From NCBI RefSeq assembly GCF_964204645.1, contig NC_134035.1, positions 8,866,501-8,930,500 on the forward strand: a stretch of 64,000 nucleotides of DNA, in the 5' to 3' direction. The first letter of the stretch is position 1, and each line of letters starts with the position of its first letter. Below are positions 44,298 to 56,015 of this stretch, one piece after another. The notes beneath the pieces are model-generated. The model was not told where the DNA came from. It saw nothing but the letters and a program-made list of their open reading frames with translations, and searched no databases. This DNA comes from Tubulanus polymorphus (Eukaryota; Nemertea; Palaeonemertea; Tubulaniformes; Tubulanidae). The translations under genes and the position numbers were made by a program.

Positions 44298-45236
44298 TCA
44301 ACATTTCAACAACTGAAAGAAAGTTTTTCTGAATTGATTGTTTACAATCAAATAAATGAGTAGATTTACAGAGGAATTGACGGCCGATGTCAAGAGGTAG
44401 GTTGTGTTCAATATTTCCTGGAACGGATAGCGTCTTCCCATTTTACCGAGTAAACCTGGAAATTCCAAAACCGTGAATATGATACTCATTGTCAGCACCA
44501 TTTTCGTCGCCTTCGACATGCCCTGCTTTTCTGACTCAGGCGTTTTACAAGAAGCAGATAGAAATTTCCGTCGTTTTGCTTTAACTCGTAAAACAATCAT
44601 AAGTGTTATATTCGCTCCGAAAACTGCTATATTCGGTATAATGATTCGGAAGATAGGGTCGACGGAGCGGTTCATGAGGACAAAGCTACTGTCAGGTGAG
44701 TAGTACGCCCTGTAGTGAGGGCCGAGTCTGGATCGTTTTTGGAATATAACTCGCATAGTTATAGGGTAATATGAGGGCAGTGCCATTGAAAATATAAAGG
44801 CAAAGACAACGATAGAATTAATGAAGATATTGCGTCGAACCATTAAGATGAAAATCATCGTAATTAATCTTTCGCATTGAATGATAACGGTTAGATAGTT
44901 ACGGAACATTTGAAATCCGTGGTTAAACATAGTCATCCATATGTATATGTGAGGGAAGATCCACTCTGGAATGAAATATTTGATCATATCACCGTACGTA
45001 GCGTAGTGAATATAATAGCGAACCGGGCTCTGGATGAATTTCGTTACCAAAAACATGTTATCAGCAACAGCGAGGTATTTCAGTAAATAGATGCAGCGGT
45101 TTTTAGTCTTCATTCTGAGAAATACAATGAGAACGATCGAGTTTAAACCAACCCCGACTGTCAGTATAGGAGGCAAAATGAATCCTATCACAACCCATTT
45201 GTGGGCATATGAAGTTAAAGTAGAATTAGTTATCAT
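44298..45236 (-). CDS. Class A GPCR, array copy 1 (intact)
   Basis: A single exon of 312 residues from MITNSTLTS to the stop, with seven hydrophobic segments. Family marks: GLN in TM1 (N32), LAVAD in TM2 (D59), CER at the end of TM3 (in place of DRY, arginine 123), a proline in TM5 (IIIPN), FTVLEFP in TM6, and NSSVNLLIYLIVNNQFRKTF in TM7 (NLxIY in place of NPxxY). The layout is rhodopsin-like and resembles invertebrate peptide-receptor-like orphans; the ligand is unknown. N4-S-T is a possible N-glycosylation site. No cysteine occurs at the TM3 top (3.25) or in loop 2, so the usual disulfide is missing. It is the sister of copy 6. Confidence 0.85.
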   Translation of the reverse strand: MITNSTLTSYAHKWVVIGFILPPILTVGVGLNSIVLIVFLRMKTKNRCIYLLKYLAVADNMFLVTKFIQSPVRYYIHYATYGDMIKYFIPEWIFPHIYIWMTMFNHGFQMFRNYLTVIIQCERLITMIFILMVRRNIFINSIVVFAFIFSMALPSYYPITMRVIFQKRSRLGPHYRAYYSPDSSFVLMNRSVDPIFRIIIPNIAVFGANITLMIVLRVKAKRRKFLSASCKTPESEKQGMSKATKMVLTMSIIFTVLEFPGLLGKMGRRYPFQEILNTTYLLTSAVNSSVNLLIYLIVNNQFRKTFFQLLKC

Positions 45237-47744
45237 CCTGAATACGTACTAAATTAAATCTGATCAGCTATTTTAATATAGATTGAATATTGCGCGGCAC
45301 ATGCAGTGTTGTCAAAATTGCCTTTTCAGAAATAGTTCCACCACTTAAGCAACTACCGACAGAGTAAACCTAAGATTAAGAAACTAATATAATTTGTGAT
45401 GTACAACAGCACGGCATCCATGTACGCGAAATCGATAATTCCGCCGCCAGTTTTTAAACCAGAAACTGTAGACATTGGCAATTTCACGATATACAGGTAT
45501 CACATACAAATCTATAGCTCATGGTATATACTACAGTATGATATGTTGCTGAGTGTCTTCAGATGTTCACCATCGGGTTCTGATCAATCCTTGTCGGATT
45601 GATCTGATTAGTGTCAAATGTTGTTCCTATACACTAACATTTTCATTTTTTCATTTCTAATTTATTTTCAGCATTTTGTAATTCAAACTGTAATGTTTAT
45701 CAATCTTACTTTGTTATCATTCTTTTTAACTTCTTGTGGAACCCGGACTAGATTCATTAAATTACCGATCCGAACGACTCACGCGACGCGATGAACCTGC
45801 TGTCTCATTATATCGTAAGGTGCTGCCGCTATGCTCATCGTTAGCGGATTTTTCAAACACCAACAAAAGTCGACTCTGGCAATCACATACATACGATTGC
45901 CAGAGTTGACTCATGTTAGTGTATGAAAAATCCGCTAACGATGAGCATAGCGGCAGCACATTATGGTAAAATTATTATGATATGTAATTCAGGCGAAATA
46001 AGTGATGAATACCGTTGATTTGTCATTCTCACACCAAGCTGAGAAGAAGATACCTTACTAGTTATTATAACGAAAATCCGACCTAGATAAAATATTACGA
46101 GTTATTGAATACGAATGACACTAAATGATTATTGAATAATATTATAGATATGTTGAAATGTTCTGTAAATATTTTGTTTTTTTTACATAGTGTATTGATA
46201 TGCATGTTTTCTCTCCTTATACAATTGACATTGTCAGGTTGAATAAAATTATCTTGTCTTATCTTATCATGAAAGTAACAAAATATTCCCATAATCTACA
46301 TGTATTAGTGGAGTTTAGTTTTCCTCCTTATGCCATGGAAATAAGATTTGGTGTGTAATAAATATTCGTGATTTTGGTTTTTTGATCAGGTTACTCTGCT
46401 TTATATAGCCCCACATCTCATTGGCCCAAAATCCTGGAATGCCCTCCCCCATCTCATTATTGTCGTGTTGAAGCACACTTAATGTTTACTTTTTAGTAGA
46501 CTTGAAAAATTCCGCCCTATTGTGTTGATTAACGGGCGGAATACCACTATAGTGCATCTACACCCTGGCGCGGTGTATCGTTAGTTACTAATATTTAACT
46601 ATGTTTGACAGGTGCTGCCATTCATAGAGATAAAAACCAATTACTATTTACACCAATACACCGCAGTGCGGTGTACTAGCAAAATCCACCACCTACTCAT
46701 ACACCGCACTGCGGTGTAGACGCACTGAAAGGGTTAAAGATTGGATAGATTTTTAAGTACAATTTTTTATCATTTTGAAACGTTTTTCTGACTCATCATT
46801 AGGTTGAACCAGAAACTGAGTCCCGAGACTTTACAGAGATATACAGATAACTATAGAAATTCTGTTTTGTTTTAATTTCTTGTTGAAATGTACACACTTT
46901 GTATTGTTAGTTTTGTTAATTGCCAAGTAATATGAATCAATAAAGTGCGTGACTCCAAAAAAAACTTCTACGTTGGACTTAAAGTAGTTCTTATGTGGTT
47001 TTGAAGTCTACTTAGCGACATTCATTTATTGCGTACACTTTGTGAGGGAGAGGGCTTATGTACCTATGTGAAAAAATGGCAGGAAGGGGAGTTAAAAATT
47101 CAAATTTTGTGCGCACGTAGTCAATGAATGAAACTTCAGCATTGCACAGTGCGATTTCTTGGGGAAAACTTTGTGAAGGCCCTGATAAGTGCTTACTTCT
47201 CACTAAAGTGCTGAAAAGAGCTACTTTCTGATCTGACATACCAGTTATCTAGTAGAATGTGTCAAAAATGTAGGTAATATTACGTAGGGTCCAATCTAAG
47301 CACTTAGTCTGATAGCCCGGGATAAGTGTATTTTCATTAGGGCAAGTAGGTTATCATTTTATCACTTGTCCACTCAGACACTGGACTAGTACAATTTTAT
47401 GTCTCAAAGCTTTTTTTGCCACTCGATACAACAGGGGCCAGTCGCTCAAAAGTTTAGTTTAAGATAACCGGCAGATAAATACGATAGTGACAATGAACTT
47501 TTAATGGTCACTATGTCAACTATCCACTGGTTAACTAAACAACTGTTATGAAGGGCAAGTTGATTTTTGAAGGGGCTAGCGAAATTTCAGACATGATTTC
47601 TTGTTTGAAACCGACTCCAACTGAATCCGATGACGAATTATGTATTGCCACAATCACTATGATCAGAAACACAAAAGGTTACCAGGGATTTTCTTACCGT
47701 ATAACATTAGACTGGATGCACCACGTCGCACTGACAGTTTATTG
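45237..47744. other. Array spacer, copies 1 to 2
   Basis: In order it has an open-framed block (45396-45500), a long hairpin (45820-45959), a LINE-type tail ending GAATAAAATTATCTTGTCTT (46240-46267), a LINE C-terminal scrap reading IGPKSWNALP (about 46417-46446), a left-truncated piggyBac MITE (46504-46733, TTAA at 46734), an AATAAA plus A-run, a small MITE (47020-47131) and a foldback (47433-47545). No gene is supported. Confidence 0.6.
45820..45959. repeat. Long hairpin: 65-nt arms, 10-nt loop
   Basis: The left arm starts GTGCTGCCGCTATGCTCATC and the right arm ends with its inverse. The arms match at all but about five positions around the loop ACATACATAC. Further copies lie at 50066-50205, 56622-56761, 60072-60211 and 63555-63694. 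Confidence 0.9.
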
Positions 47745-48186
47745 TCAACATTTCAACAACTGAAAGAAAGTTTTTCTGAATTGATTGTTTACAATCAAAT
47801 AAATGAATAGATTTACAGAAGAATTGACGGCCGATGTCAAGAGGTAGGTTGTGTTCAATATTTTCTGGAAAGGAAAGTGTCTTCCCATTTTACCGAATAA
47901 ACCTGGAAATTCCAAAACCGTGAATATGATACTCATTGTCAGCACCATTTTCGTCGCCTTCGACATGCCCTGTTTTTCTGATTCTGGCGCTTTACAAGCG
48001 GCAGATAAAAATTTCCGTCGTTTTGCTTTAACTCGTAAAACAATGATTAGCGCTATATTCGCTGCGAAAACTGATATATTCGGTATAATGATTCGGAAGA
48101 TAGGGTCAACGTAACGGTTCATGAGGATAAAACTACTGTCACGTGAGTAGTGCGCTCTGTAGTGAGGACCGAGTCTGGATTTTTTT
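47745..48186 (-). pseudogene. GPCR array copy 2, 5'-truncated
   Basis: Only about the last 147 codons remain (from KSRLGPHYRAHYS to the stop), covering loop 2 to TM7. At 48187 the receptor sequence stops inside a T run and continues as the GCCACTCGATACAACAGG spacer that normally lies 3' of a receptor. The same residues are near-identical to copy 7. No start or TM1-TM4. Confidence 0.9.
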
Positions 48187-48515
48187 TAGCCACTCGATAC
48201 AACAGGGGCCAGTCGCTCAAAAGTTTAGTTTAAGATAACCGGCAGATAAATACCATAGTGACAATGAACTTTTAATGGTCACTATGTCAACTATCCACTG
48301 GTTAACTAAACAACTGCAATGAAGGGCAAGTTGATTTTTGAAGGGGCTAGCGAAATTTCAGACATGATTTCTTGTTTGAAACCGACTCCAACTGAATCCG
48401 ATGACGAATTATGTATTGCCACAATCACTATGATCAGAAACACAAAAGGTTACCAGGGATTTTCTTACTGTATTACATTAGACTGGATGCACCACGTCGC
48501 GCTGACAGTGTATTG
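48187..48515. other. Partial spacer joined to copy 2
   Basis: This is the 3' flank of copy 3, beginning in mid-spacer with the foldback CAGGGGCCAGTCGCTCAAAA. The rest of a normal spacer (hairpin, LINE tail, piggyBac MITE) is absent. Confidence 0.8.
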
Positions 48516-49449
48516 TCAGCTTTTCAACAACTGAAAGAAAGTTTTTCTGAATTGTTTGTTTACAATCAAATAGATGATTAGATTTACAGAAGAATTGACG
48601 ACTGATGTTAAGACGTAGGTTGTGTTCAATATTTCCTGGAAAGGATAGCGTCTTCCCATTTTACCGAGTAAACCTGGAAATTCCAAAATCGTGAATATGA
48701 TACTCATTGTCAGCACCATTTTCGTAGCTTTCGACATGCCCTGTTTTTCTGACTCTGATTTACTAGTCACTAAGAAATTTCCGTTGTTTTGCTTTGACTC
48801 GTCAAACAATGATAAGCGCTATATTCGCTGCGAAAACTAATATATTCGGTATAATGATTCGGACGATCGGGTCGACGTAACGGTTCATGAGGACAAAGCT
48901 ACTGTCACGTGAGTAGTACGCTCTGTAGTGAGGACCGAGTCTGGATCGTTTTTGGAAAATAACTTGCATAGTTATAGGGCAATATGAGCACAATGCCACT
49001 GAAAATATACATGCAAAGGCAACGATAAAATTGATGAAGATATTGCGTTGAACCTTTAAGATAAAAATCATCGTAACTAATCTTTCGCATTGAATGATAA
49101 CAGTTAAATAGTTACGGAACATTTGAAATCCGTTGTTAAACATAGTCATCCATATGTATATGTCAGGGAAGACCCACGTCGCATTGAAATATTTGATCAT
49201 ATCACCGTACGTAGCGTAGTGAATATAATAGCGAACCGGGTCCTGGATGAATTTCGTTACCAAAAACATGTTATCAGCAACAGCGAGGTATTTCAGTAAA
49301 TAGATGCAGCGGATTTTAGTCTTCATTCTGAGAAATAAAATGAGAACGATCGAGTTTAAACCAACTCCGACTGTCAGTATAGGAGGCAAAATGAATCCTA
49401 TCACAACCCATTTGTGGGCATATGAAGTTAAAGTAGAATTAGTTATCAT
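48516..49449 (-). pseudogene. GPCR array copy 3, broken by a stop and a frameshift
   Basis: From MITNSTLTS the frame runs 215 codons (49449-48802) to the end of TM5, where the codon for leucine after ALIIV (TTA in intact copies) is TGA. Shortly after, the loop-3 segment is five bases shorter than in its relatives, so the C-terminal part (48516 to about 48800, SEKQGMSKATKM onward) lies in another frame. TM6 and TM7 are otherwise well preserved, so decay is recent. Confidence 0.9.
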
Positions 49450-51965
49450 CCTGAATACGTACTAAATTAAATCTGATCAGCTATTTTGATATAGATTGAA
49501 TATTGCGCGGCACATGCCGCACACAATGCAAGCTGTAGCAGTGTGGAGCAGTGTTGTCAAAATTGCCTTTTCAGAAATAGTTCCACCACTTAAGCAACTA
49601 CCGACAGAGTAAACCTAAGATTAAGAAACTAATATAATTTGTGATGTACAACAGCACGGCATCCATGTACGCGAAATCGATAATTCCGCCGCCAGTTTTT
49701 AAACCAGAAACTGTAGACATTGGCAATTTCACGATACACAGGTATCACATACAAATCTATAGCTCATGGTATATACTACAGTATGATATGTTGCTGAGTG
49801 TCTTCAGATGTTCACCATCGGGTTCTGATCAGTCCTTGACGATTTGATCTGATTAGTGTCAGATGTTGTTCCTATACACTAACATTTTCATTTTTTTCAT
49901 TTCTAATTTATTTTCAGCATTTAGTAATTCAAACTGTAATGTTTATCAATCTTACTTTGTTATCATTCTGTTTAACTTCTTTTGAGACCCGGACTAGATT
50001 CATTAAATTACCGATCCGAACGACACAGGCGACGCGATAAACCTGCTGTCTCATTATATCGTAAGGTGCTGTCGCTATGCTCATCGTTAGCGGTCTTTTC
50101 AAACACTAACAAAAGTCGACTCTGGCAATCACATACATACGATTGCCAGAGTCGACTCATGTTAGTGTATGAAAAATCCGCTAACGATGAGCATAGCGGC
50201 AGCACATTATGGTAAAATTATTATGATATGTAATTCAGGCGAAATAAGTGATGAATACCGTTGATTTGTCATTCTCACACCAAGCTGAGAAGAAGATACC
50301 TTACTAGTTATTATAACGAAAATCCGACCTAGATAAAATATTACGAGTTATTGAATACGAATGACACTAAATGATTATTGAATAATATTATAGATATGTT
50401 GAGATGTGCTGTAAATATTTTGTTTCTAGTGTATTGATATGCATGTTTTTCTGTCCTTATACAATTGACATTGTCAGGATGAATGAAATTATCTTATCTT
50501 ATCCTATCATGAAAGTAACAAAATATTCCCATAACCAACAAGTATTAGTGGAGTTTAGTTTTCCTCCTTATGCCATGGAAATATGAGTTGGTGTGTAATA
50601 AATATTCGTGATCTTTTTTTTTGATCAGGTTACTCTGCTTTATATAGCCCCACATCTCATTGGCCCAAAATCCTGGAATGCCCCCCCCCAAACTCATTAT
50701 TTTTGTGTTGAAGCACATTTAATGTTCACTTTTTAGTTGACTTGAAAAATTCCACCCTAGTGTGTTGAATAACGGGAATACAGTGCATCTTCAACGCGGC
50801 GCAGTGTATCGTAGTTACTAATACTTCACTTTGTTTGACAGGTGCTGCCATTCATAGAGATAAAAACCAATTACTATTTACACCAATACACCGCAGTGCG
50901 ATGTACTAGCAAAATCCATCACCTATTTATAGACCGCACTGCGGTGTGGACGCACTGAAAGGGTTAAAGATTAGATAGATTTTTAAGTACAATTTTTTAT
51001 CATTTTGAAACGTTTTTCTGACTCCACATTCGGTTGAACCAGAAACTGAGTCCCAAGACTTTATAGAGATAAACAGATAACTATAGAAATTCTGTTTTGT
51101 TTTAATTTCTTGTTGAAATGTACACTTTTTGTTTTGTTAGTTTTGTTAATTGCCAAGTGATATGAATCAGTAAAGTGCGTGACTCCAAAAAAAAACTTCT
51201 ACTTCTTTGGACTTAACGTAGTTCTTATGTTTTGAAGTCTACTCAGTGACATTCATTTATTGCGTGCACTTTGTGAGGGAGAGGGCTTAATAAACCTATG
51301 TCAAAAAATGGCAGGGGGGGGAGTTAGAAAATTCAAATTTTGTGCGCACGTAATCAATGAATGAAACTTCAGCGTTACACAGTGCGATTTCTTGGGGAAA
51401 ACTTTGTGAAGGCCCTGATTAGTGCTTACTTCTCACTAAAGTGCTGAAGAGAGCTACTTTCTGACTTATACAAGTTATCTAGTAGAATGTATCAAAAATG
51501 TAGTACGCAGGGTCCAATCTAAGCACTTAGTCTGATAGCCCGGGATAAGTGTATTTTCATTAGGGCAAGTAGGTTATCATTTTATCACTTGTCCACTCAG
51601 ACACTGGACTAGTACAATGTTATGTCTCAAAGCTTTTTTGCCACTCGATACAACAGGGGTCAGTCGCTCAAAAGTTTAGTTAAAGATAACCGGCAGATAA
51701 ATACCATAGTGACAATGAACTTTTAATCGTCACTATGTCAACTATCCACTGGTTAACTAAACAACTGCAATGAAGGGCAAGTTGATTGTTGAAGGGGCTA
51801 GCGAAATTTCAGACATGATATCTTGTTTGAAACCGACTCTTTTGAATCCGATGACGAATTATGTATTGCCATAATCGCCATGATCAGAAACACAAAAGGT
51901 TACCAGGGATTTTCTTACCGTATTACATTAGACTGGATGCACCACGTCGCGCTGACAGTTTATTG
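49450..51965. other. Array spacer, copies 3 to 4
   Basis: Same order of parts as the first spacer: open-framed block (about 49641-49745), hairpin (50066-50205), LINE tail and GPKSWNA scrap (to about 50690), truncated piggyBac MITE (50740-50963, TTAA at 50964), AATAAA-like end (here AGTAAA), small MITE (about 51250-51362) and foldback (about 51652-51768). No gene. Confidence 0.6.
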
Positions 51966-52904
51966 TCAACAAATTAACAAATGAAAGAAAGTTTTTCTGA
52001 ATTGTTTGTTTACAATCAAATAGATGATTAGATTTACAGAAGAATTGACGACCGATGTCAAGAGGTAGGTTGTGTTCAATGTTTCCTGTAAAGGAAAGCG
52101 TCCTCCCATTTTACCGAGTAAACCTGGAAATTCCAAAACCGTAAATATGATACTCATTGTCAGCACCATTTTCGTCGCCTTCGACATGCCCTGTTTTTCT
52201 GACTCTGGCGGTTTAGAAGCGGCAGATAGAAATTTCCGTCGTTTTGCTTTAACTCGTAAAACAATCATTAGTGCTATATTCGCTGCGAAAACTAATATAT
52301 TCGGTATAATGATTCGGAAGATCGGGTCGACGTAACGGTTCATGAGGATAAAACTACTGTCACGTGAGTAGTGCGCTCTGTAGTGAGGACCGAGTCTAGA
52401 TCGTTTTTGGAAAATAACTCGCATAGTTATAGGGTAATATGAGCACAGTGCCACTGAAAATATACATGCAAAGACGATGATAGAATTAATGAAGATATTG
52501 CGTCGAACCATTAAGATGAAAATCATCGTAACTAATCTTTCGCATTGAATGATAACGGTTAGATAGTTACGGAACATTTGAAATCCGTTGTTAAACATAG
52601 TCATCCATATGTATATGTGAGGGAAGACCCACTTTGCATTGAAATGTTTGATCATATCACCGTACGTCGCATAGTGAATATAATAGCGAACCGGGCTCTG
52701 GATGAATTTCGTTACCAAAAACATGTTATCAGCAACGGCGAGGTATTTCAGTAAATAGATGCAGCGGTTTTTAGTCTTCATTCTGAGAAATACAATGAGA
52801 ACGATCGAGTTTAAACCAACCCCGACTGTCAGTATAGGAGGCAAAATGAATCCTATCATAACCCATTTGTGGGCATATGAAGTTAAAGTAGAATTAGTTA
52901 TCAT
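51966..52904 (-). CDS. Class A GPCR, array copy 4 (intact)
   Basis: A single exon of 312 residues, like copy 1 in every landmark: N32, D59, CER 121-123, P in IIIPN, LEFP, NLIIY. It differs at scattered positions (for example IKHFNAKWVF, ALCSYYP, SAASKPPESEK, GGRFPLQETLN and the tail FFHLLIC). Frame and lengths are undamaged, so it is probably a working receptor. Ligand unknown. Confidence 0.85.
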   Translation of the reverse strand: MITNSTLTSYAHKWVMIGFILPPILTVGVGLNSIVLIVFLRMKTKNRCIYLLKYLAVADNMFLVTKFIQSPVRYYIHYATYGDMIKHFNAKWVFPHIYIWMTMFNNGFQMFRNYLTVIIQCERLVTMIFILMVRRNIFINSIIVFACIFSVALCSYYPITMRVIFQKRSRLGPHYRAHYSRDSSFILMNRYVDPIFRIIIPNILVFAANIALMIVLRVKAKRRKFLSAASKPPESEKQGMSKATKMVLTMSIIFTVLEFPGLLGKMGGRFPLQETLNTTYLLTSVVNSSVNLIIYLIVNKQFRKTFFHLLIC

Positions 52905-55079
52905 CCTGAATACGTACTAAATTAAATCTGATCAGCTATTTTAATATAGATTGAATATTGCGCGGCACATGCCGCACACAATGCAAGCTGTAGCAGTGTG
53001 GAGCAGTGTTGTCAAAATTGCCTTTTCAGAAATAGTTCCACCACTTAAGCAACTACCGACAGAGTAAACCTAAGATTAAGAAACTAATATAATTTGTGAT
53101 GTACAACAGATGAAACGACATCCATGTACGCGAAATCGATTATTCCGCCGCCAGTTTTTAAACCAGAAACTGTAGACATTGGCAATTTCACGATATACAG
53201 GTATCACATACAAATCTATAGCTCATGGTATATACTACAGTATGATATGTTGCTGAGTGTCTTCAGATGTTCACCATTGGGTTCTGATCAGTCCTTGTCG
53301 GATTGATCTGATTAGTGTCAGATGTTGTTCCTATACACTAACATTTTCATTTTTTTCATTTCTAATTTATTTTCAGCATTTTGTAATTCAAACTGTAATG
53401 TTTATCAATCTTACTTTGTTATCATTCTTTTTAACTTCTTGTGAGACCCGGACTAGATTCATTAAATTACCGATCCGAACGACTCACGCGACGCGATCAA
53501 CCTGCTGTCTCATTATATCGTAAGGTGCTGCCGCTATGCTCATCGTTAGCGGACTTTTCAAACACTAACAAAAGTCGACTCTGGCAATCACATACATATC
53601 TTATCATGAAGGTAACAAAATATTCCCATAATCTACATGTATTAGTGGAGTTTAGTTTTCCTCCTTATGCCATGGAAATAAGATTTGGTGTGTAATAAAT
53701 ATTCGTGATTTTGTTTTTTGATCAGGTTACTCTGCTTTATATAGCCCCACATCTCATTGGCCCAAAATCCTGGAATGCCCTCCCCCCATCTCATTATTGT
53801 CGTGTTGAAGCACATTTAATGTTCACTTTTTAGTTGACTTGAAAAATTCCGCCCTATTGTGTTGATTAACGGGCGGAATACCACTATAGTGCATCTACAC
53901 CCTGGCGCGGTGTATCGTTAGTTACTATATTTCACTATGTTTGACAGGTGCTGCCATTCATAGAGATAAAAACCAATTACTATTTACACCGATACACCGC
54001 AGTGCGGTGTACTAGCAAAATCCATCACCTACTCATACACCGCACTGCGGTGTAGACGCACTGAAAGGGTTAAAGATTGGATAGATTTTTAAGTAAAATT
54101 TTCTATCATTTTGAAACGTTTTTCTGACTCATCATTCGGTTGAACCAGAAACTGAGTCCCGAGACTTTATAGAGATAAACAGATAACTATAGAAATTCTG
54201 TTTGTTTTAATTTCTTGTTGAAATGTACAAACTTTGTATTGTTAGTTTTGTTAATTGCCAAGTAATATGAATCAATAAAGTGCGTGACTCCAAAAAAAAA
54301 CTTCTACGTTGGACTTAAAGTAGTTCTTATGTGGTTTTGAAGTCTACTTAGCGACATTCATTTATTGCGTACACTTTGTGAGGGAGAGGGCTTATGTACC
54401 TATGTGAAAAAATGGCAGGAAGGGGAGTTAAAAATTCAAATTTTGTGCGCACGTAGTCAATGAATGAAACTTCAGCATTGCACAGTGCTATTTCTTGGGG
54501 AAAACTTTGTGAAGGCCCTGATTAGTGCTTACTTCTCACCTAAGTGCTGAAGAGAGCTACTTTCTGATTTATACAATTTATCTAGTAGAATTTGACAAAA
54601 ATGTAGGTAATGTTACGCAGGGTCCAACCTAAGCACTTAGTCTGATAGCCCGCGATAAGTATATTATCATTGGGGCAAGTAGGTTATTATTTTATCGCTT
54701 GTCCACTCAGACATTGGACTAGTACAATTTTATGTCTCAAAGCTTTTTTGCCACTCGATACAACAGGGGCCAGTCGCTCAAAAGTTTAGTTTAAGATAAC
54801 CGGCAGATAAATACCATAGTGACAATGAACTTTTAATTGTCACTATGTCAACTATCCACTGGTTAACTAAACAACTGCAATGAAGGGCAAGTTGATTTTT
54901 GAAGGGGCTAGCGAAATTTCAGACATGATTTCTTGTTTGAAACCGACTCCAACTGAATCCGATGACGAATTATGTATTGCCACAATCACTATGATCAGAA
55001 ACACAAAAGGTTACCAGGGATTTTCTTACCGTATTACATTAGACTGGATGCACCACGTCGCGCTGACAGTTTATTGTCA
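52905..55079. other. Array spacer, copies 4 to 5 (shortened)
   Basis: Like the others, but about 340 bp are lost. The hairpin's left arm (53525-53589) is followed at about 53598 directly by TCTTATCATGAA from the LINE tail, so the right arm and following sequence are deleted. The truncated piggyBac MITE lies at 53838-54069 with TTAA at 54070. Confidence 0.65.
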
Positions 55080-56015
55080 TCATTTCAACAACTGAAAGAA
55101 AGTTTTTCTGAATTGATTGTTTACAATCAAATAAATGAATAGATTTACAGAAGAATTGACGACCGATGTCAAGAGGTAGGTTGTGTTCAATATTTTCTGG
55201 AAAGAAAAGCGTCTTCCCATTTTACCGAGTAAACCTGGAAATTCCAAAACTGTGAATATGATACTCATTGTCAGCACCATTTTCGTCGCCTTCGACATGC
55301 CCTGTTTTTCTGACTCTGGCGGTTTACAAGCGGCAGATAAAAATTTCCGTCGTTTTGCTTTAACTCGTAAAACAATCATTAGTGCTATATTCGCTGCGAA
55401 AACTAATATATTCGGTATAATGACTCGGACGATCGGGTCGACGTAACGGTTCATGAGGACAAAACTACTGTCAGGTGAGTAGTACGCTCTGTAGTGAGGA
55501 CCGAGGCTAGAACGTTTTTGGAATATAACTTGCATGTTTATAGGGTAATATGAGCACAGTGCCACTGAAAATATACATGCAAAGACGACGATAAAATTAA
55601 TGAAGATATTGCGTCGAACCATTAAGATGAAAATCATCGTAACTAATCTTTCGCATTGAATGATAACGGTTAAATAGTTGCGGAACATTTGAAATCCGTT
55701 GTTAAACATAGTCATCCATATGTATATGTCAGGGAAGACCCGCTTTGCATTGAAATATTTGATCATATCACCGTACGTAGCGTAGTGAATATAATAGCGA
55801 ACCGGGCCCTGGATGAATTTCGTTACCAAAAACATGTTATCAGCAACGGCGAGACATTTCAGTAAATAGATGCAGCGGTTTTTAGTTTTCATTCTGAGAA
55901 ATACAATAAGAACGATCGAGTTTAAACCAACCCCGACTGTCAGTATAGGAGGCAAAATGAATCCTATCACAACCCATTTGTGGGCATATGAAGTTAAAGT
56001 AGAATTAGTTATCAT
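55080..56015 (-). CDS. Class A GPCR, array copy 5 (intact)
   Basis: A single exon of 311 residues; the last cysteine codon of other copies is lost, so the protein ends FFQLLK. All seven segments and motifs are kept. Changes include LLKCLAVAD, AKRVFPD, YPINMQVIFQKRSSLGP and VRVIIPN. Probably functional; ligand unknown. Confidence 0.85.
   Translation of the reverse strand: MITNSTLTSYAHKWVVIGFILPPILTVGVGLNSIVLIVFLRMKTKNRCIYLLKCLAVADNMFLVTKFIQGPVRYYIHYATYGDMIKYFNAKRVFPDIYIWMTMFNNGFQMFRNYLTVIIQCERLVTMIFILMVRRNIFINFIVVFACIFSVALCSYYPINMQVIFQKRSSLGPHYRAYYSPDSSFVLMNRYVDPIVRVIIPNILVFAANIALMIVLRVKAKRRKFLSAACKPPESEKQGMSKATKMVLTMSIIFTVLEFPGLLGKMGRRFSFQKILNTTYLLTSVVNSSVNLFIYLIVNNQFRKTFFQLLK

Noticed and set aside
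47012-47239. Minus-strand frame MSDQKVALFSTLVRS in spacers
   Set aside because: It lies across a small inverted-repeat element and recurs only because the unit is duplicated.
47548-47763. 71-codon plus-strand frame (MKGKLIFEGASEISDMISCL) repeated at 48319, 54880 and 61804
   Set aside because: It overlaps the 3' ends of the receptors. Differences between copies are mostly amino-acid changing (YR/YC, QH/QL, SD/SN, KG/KC), and three other units have it shifted. No sign of selection as a protein.
47851-48114. Plus-strand frames of about 87 codons inside the receptors
   Set aside because: Antisense shadows of the GPCR coding sequence.
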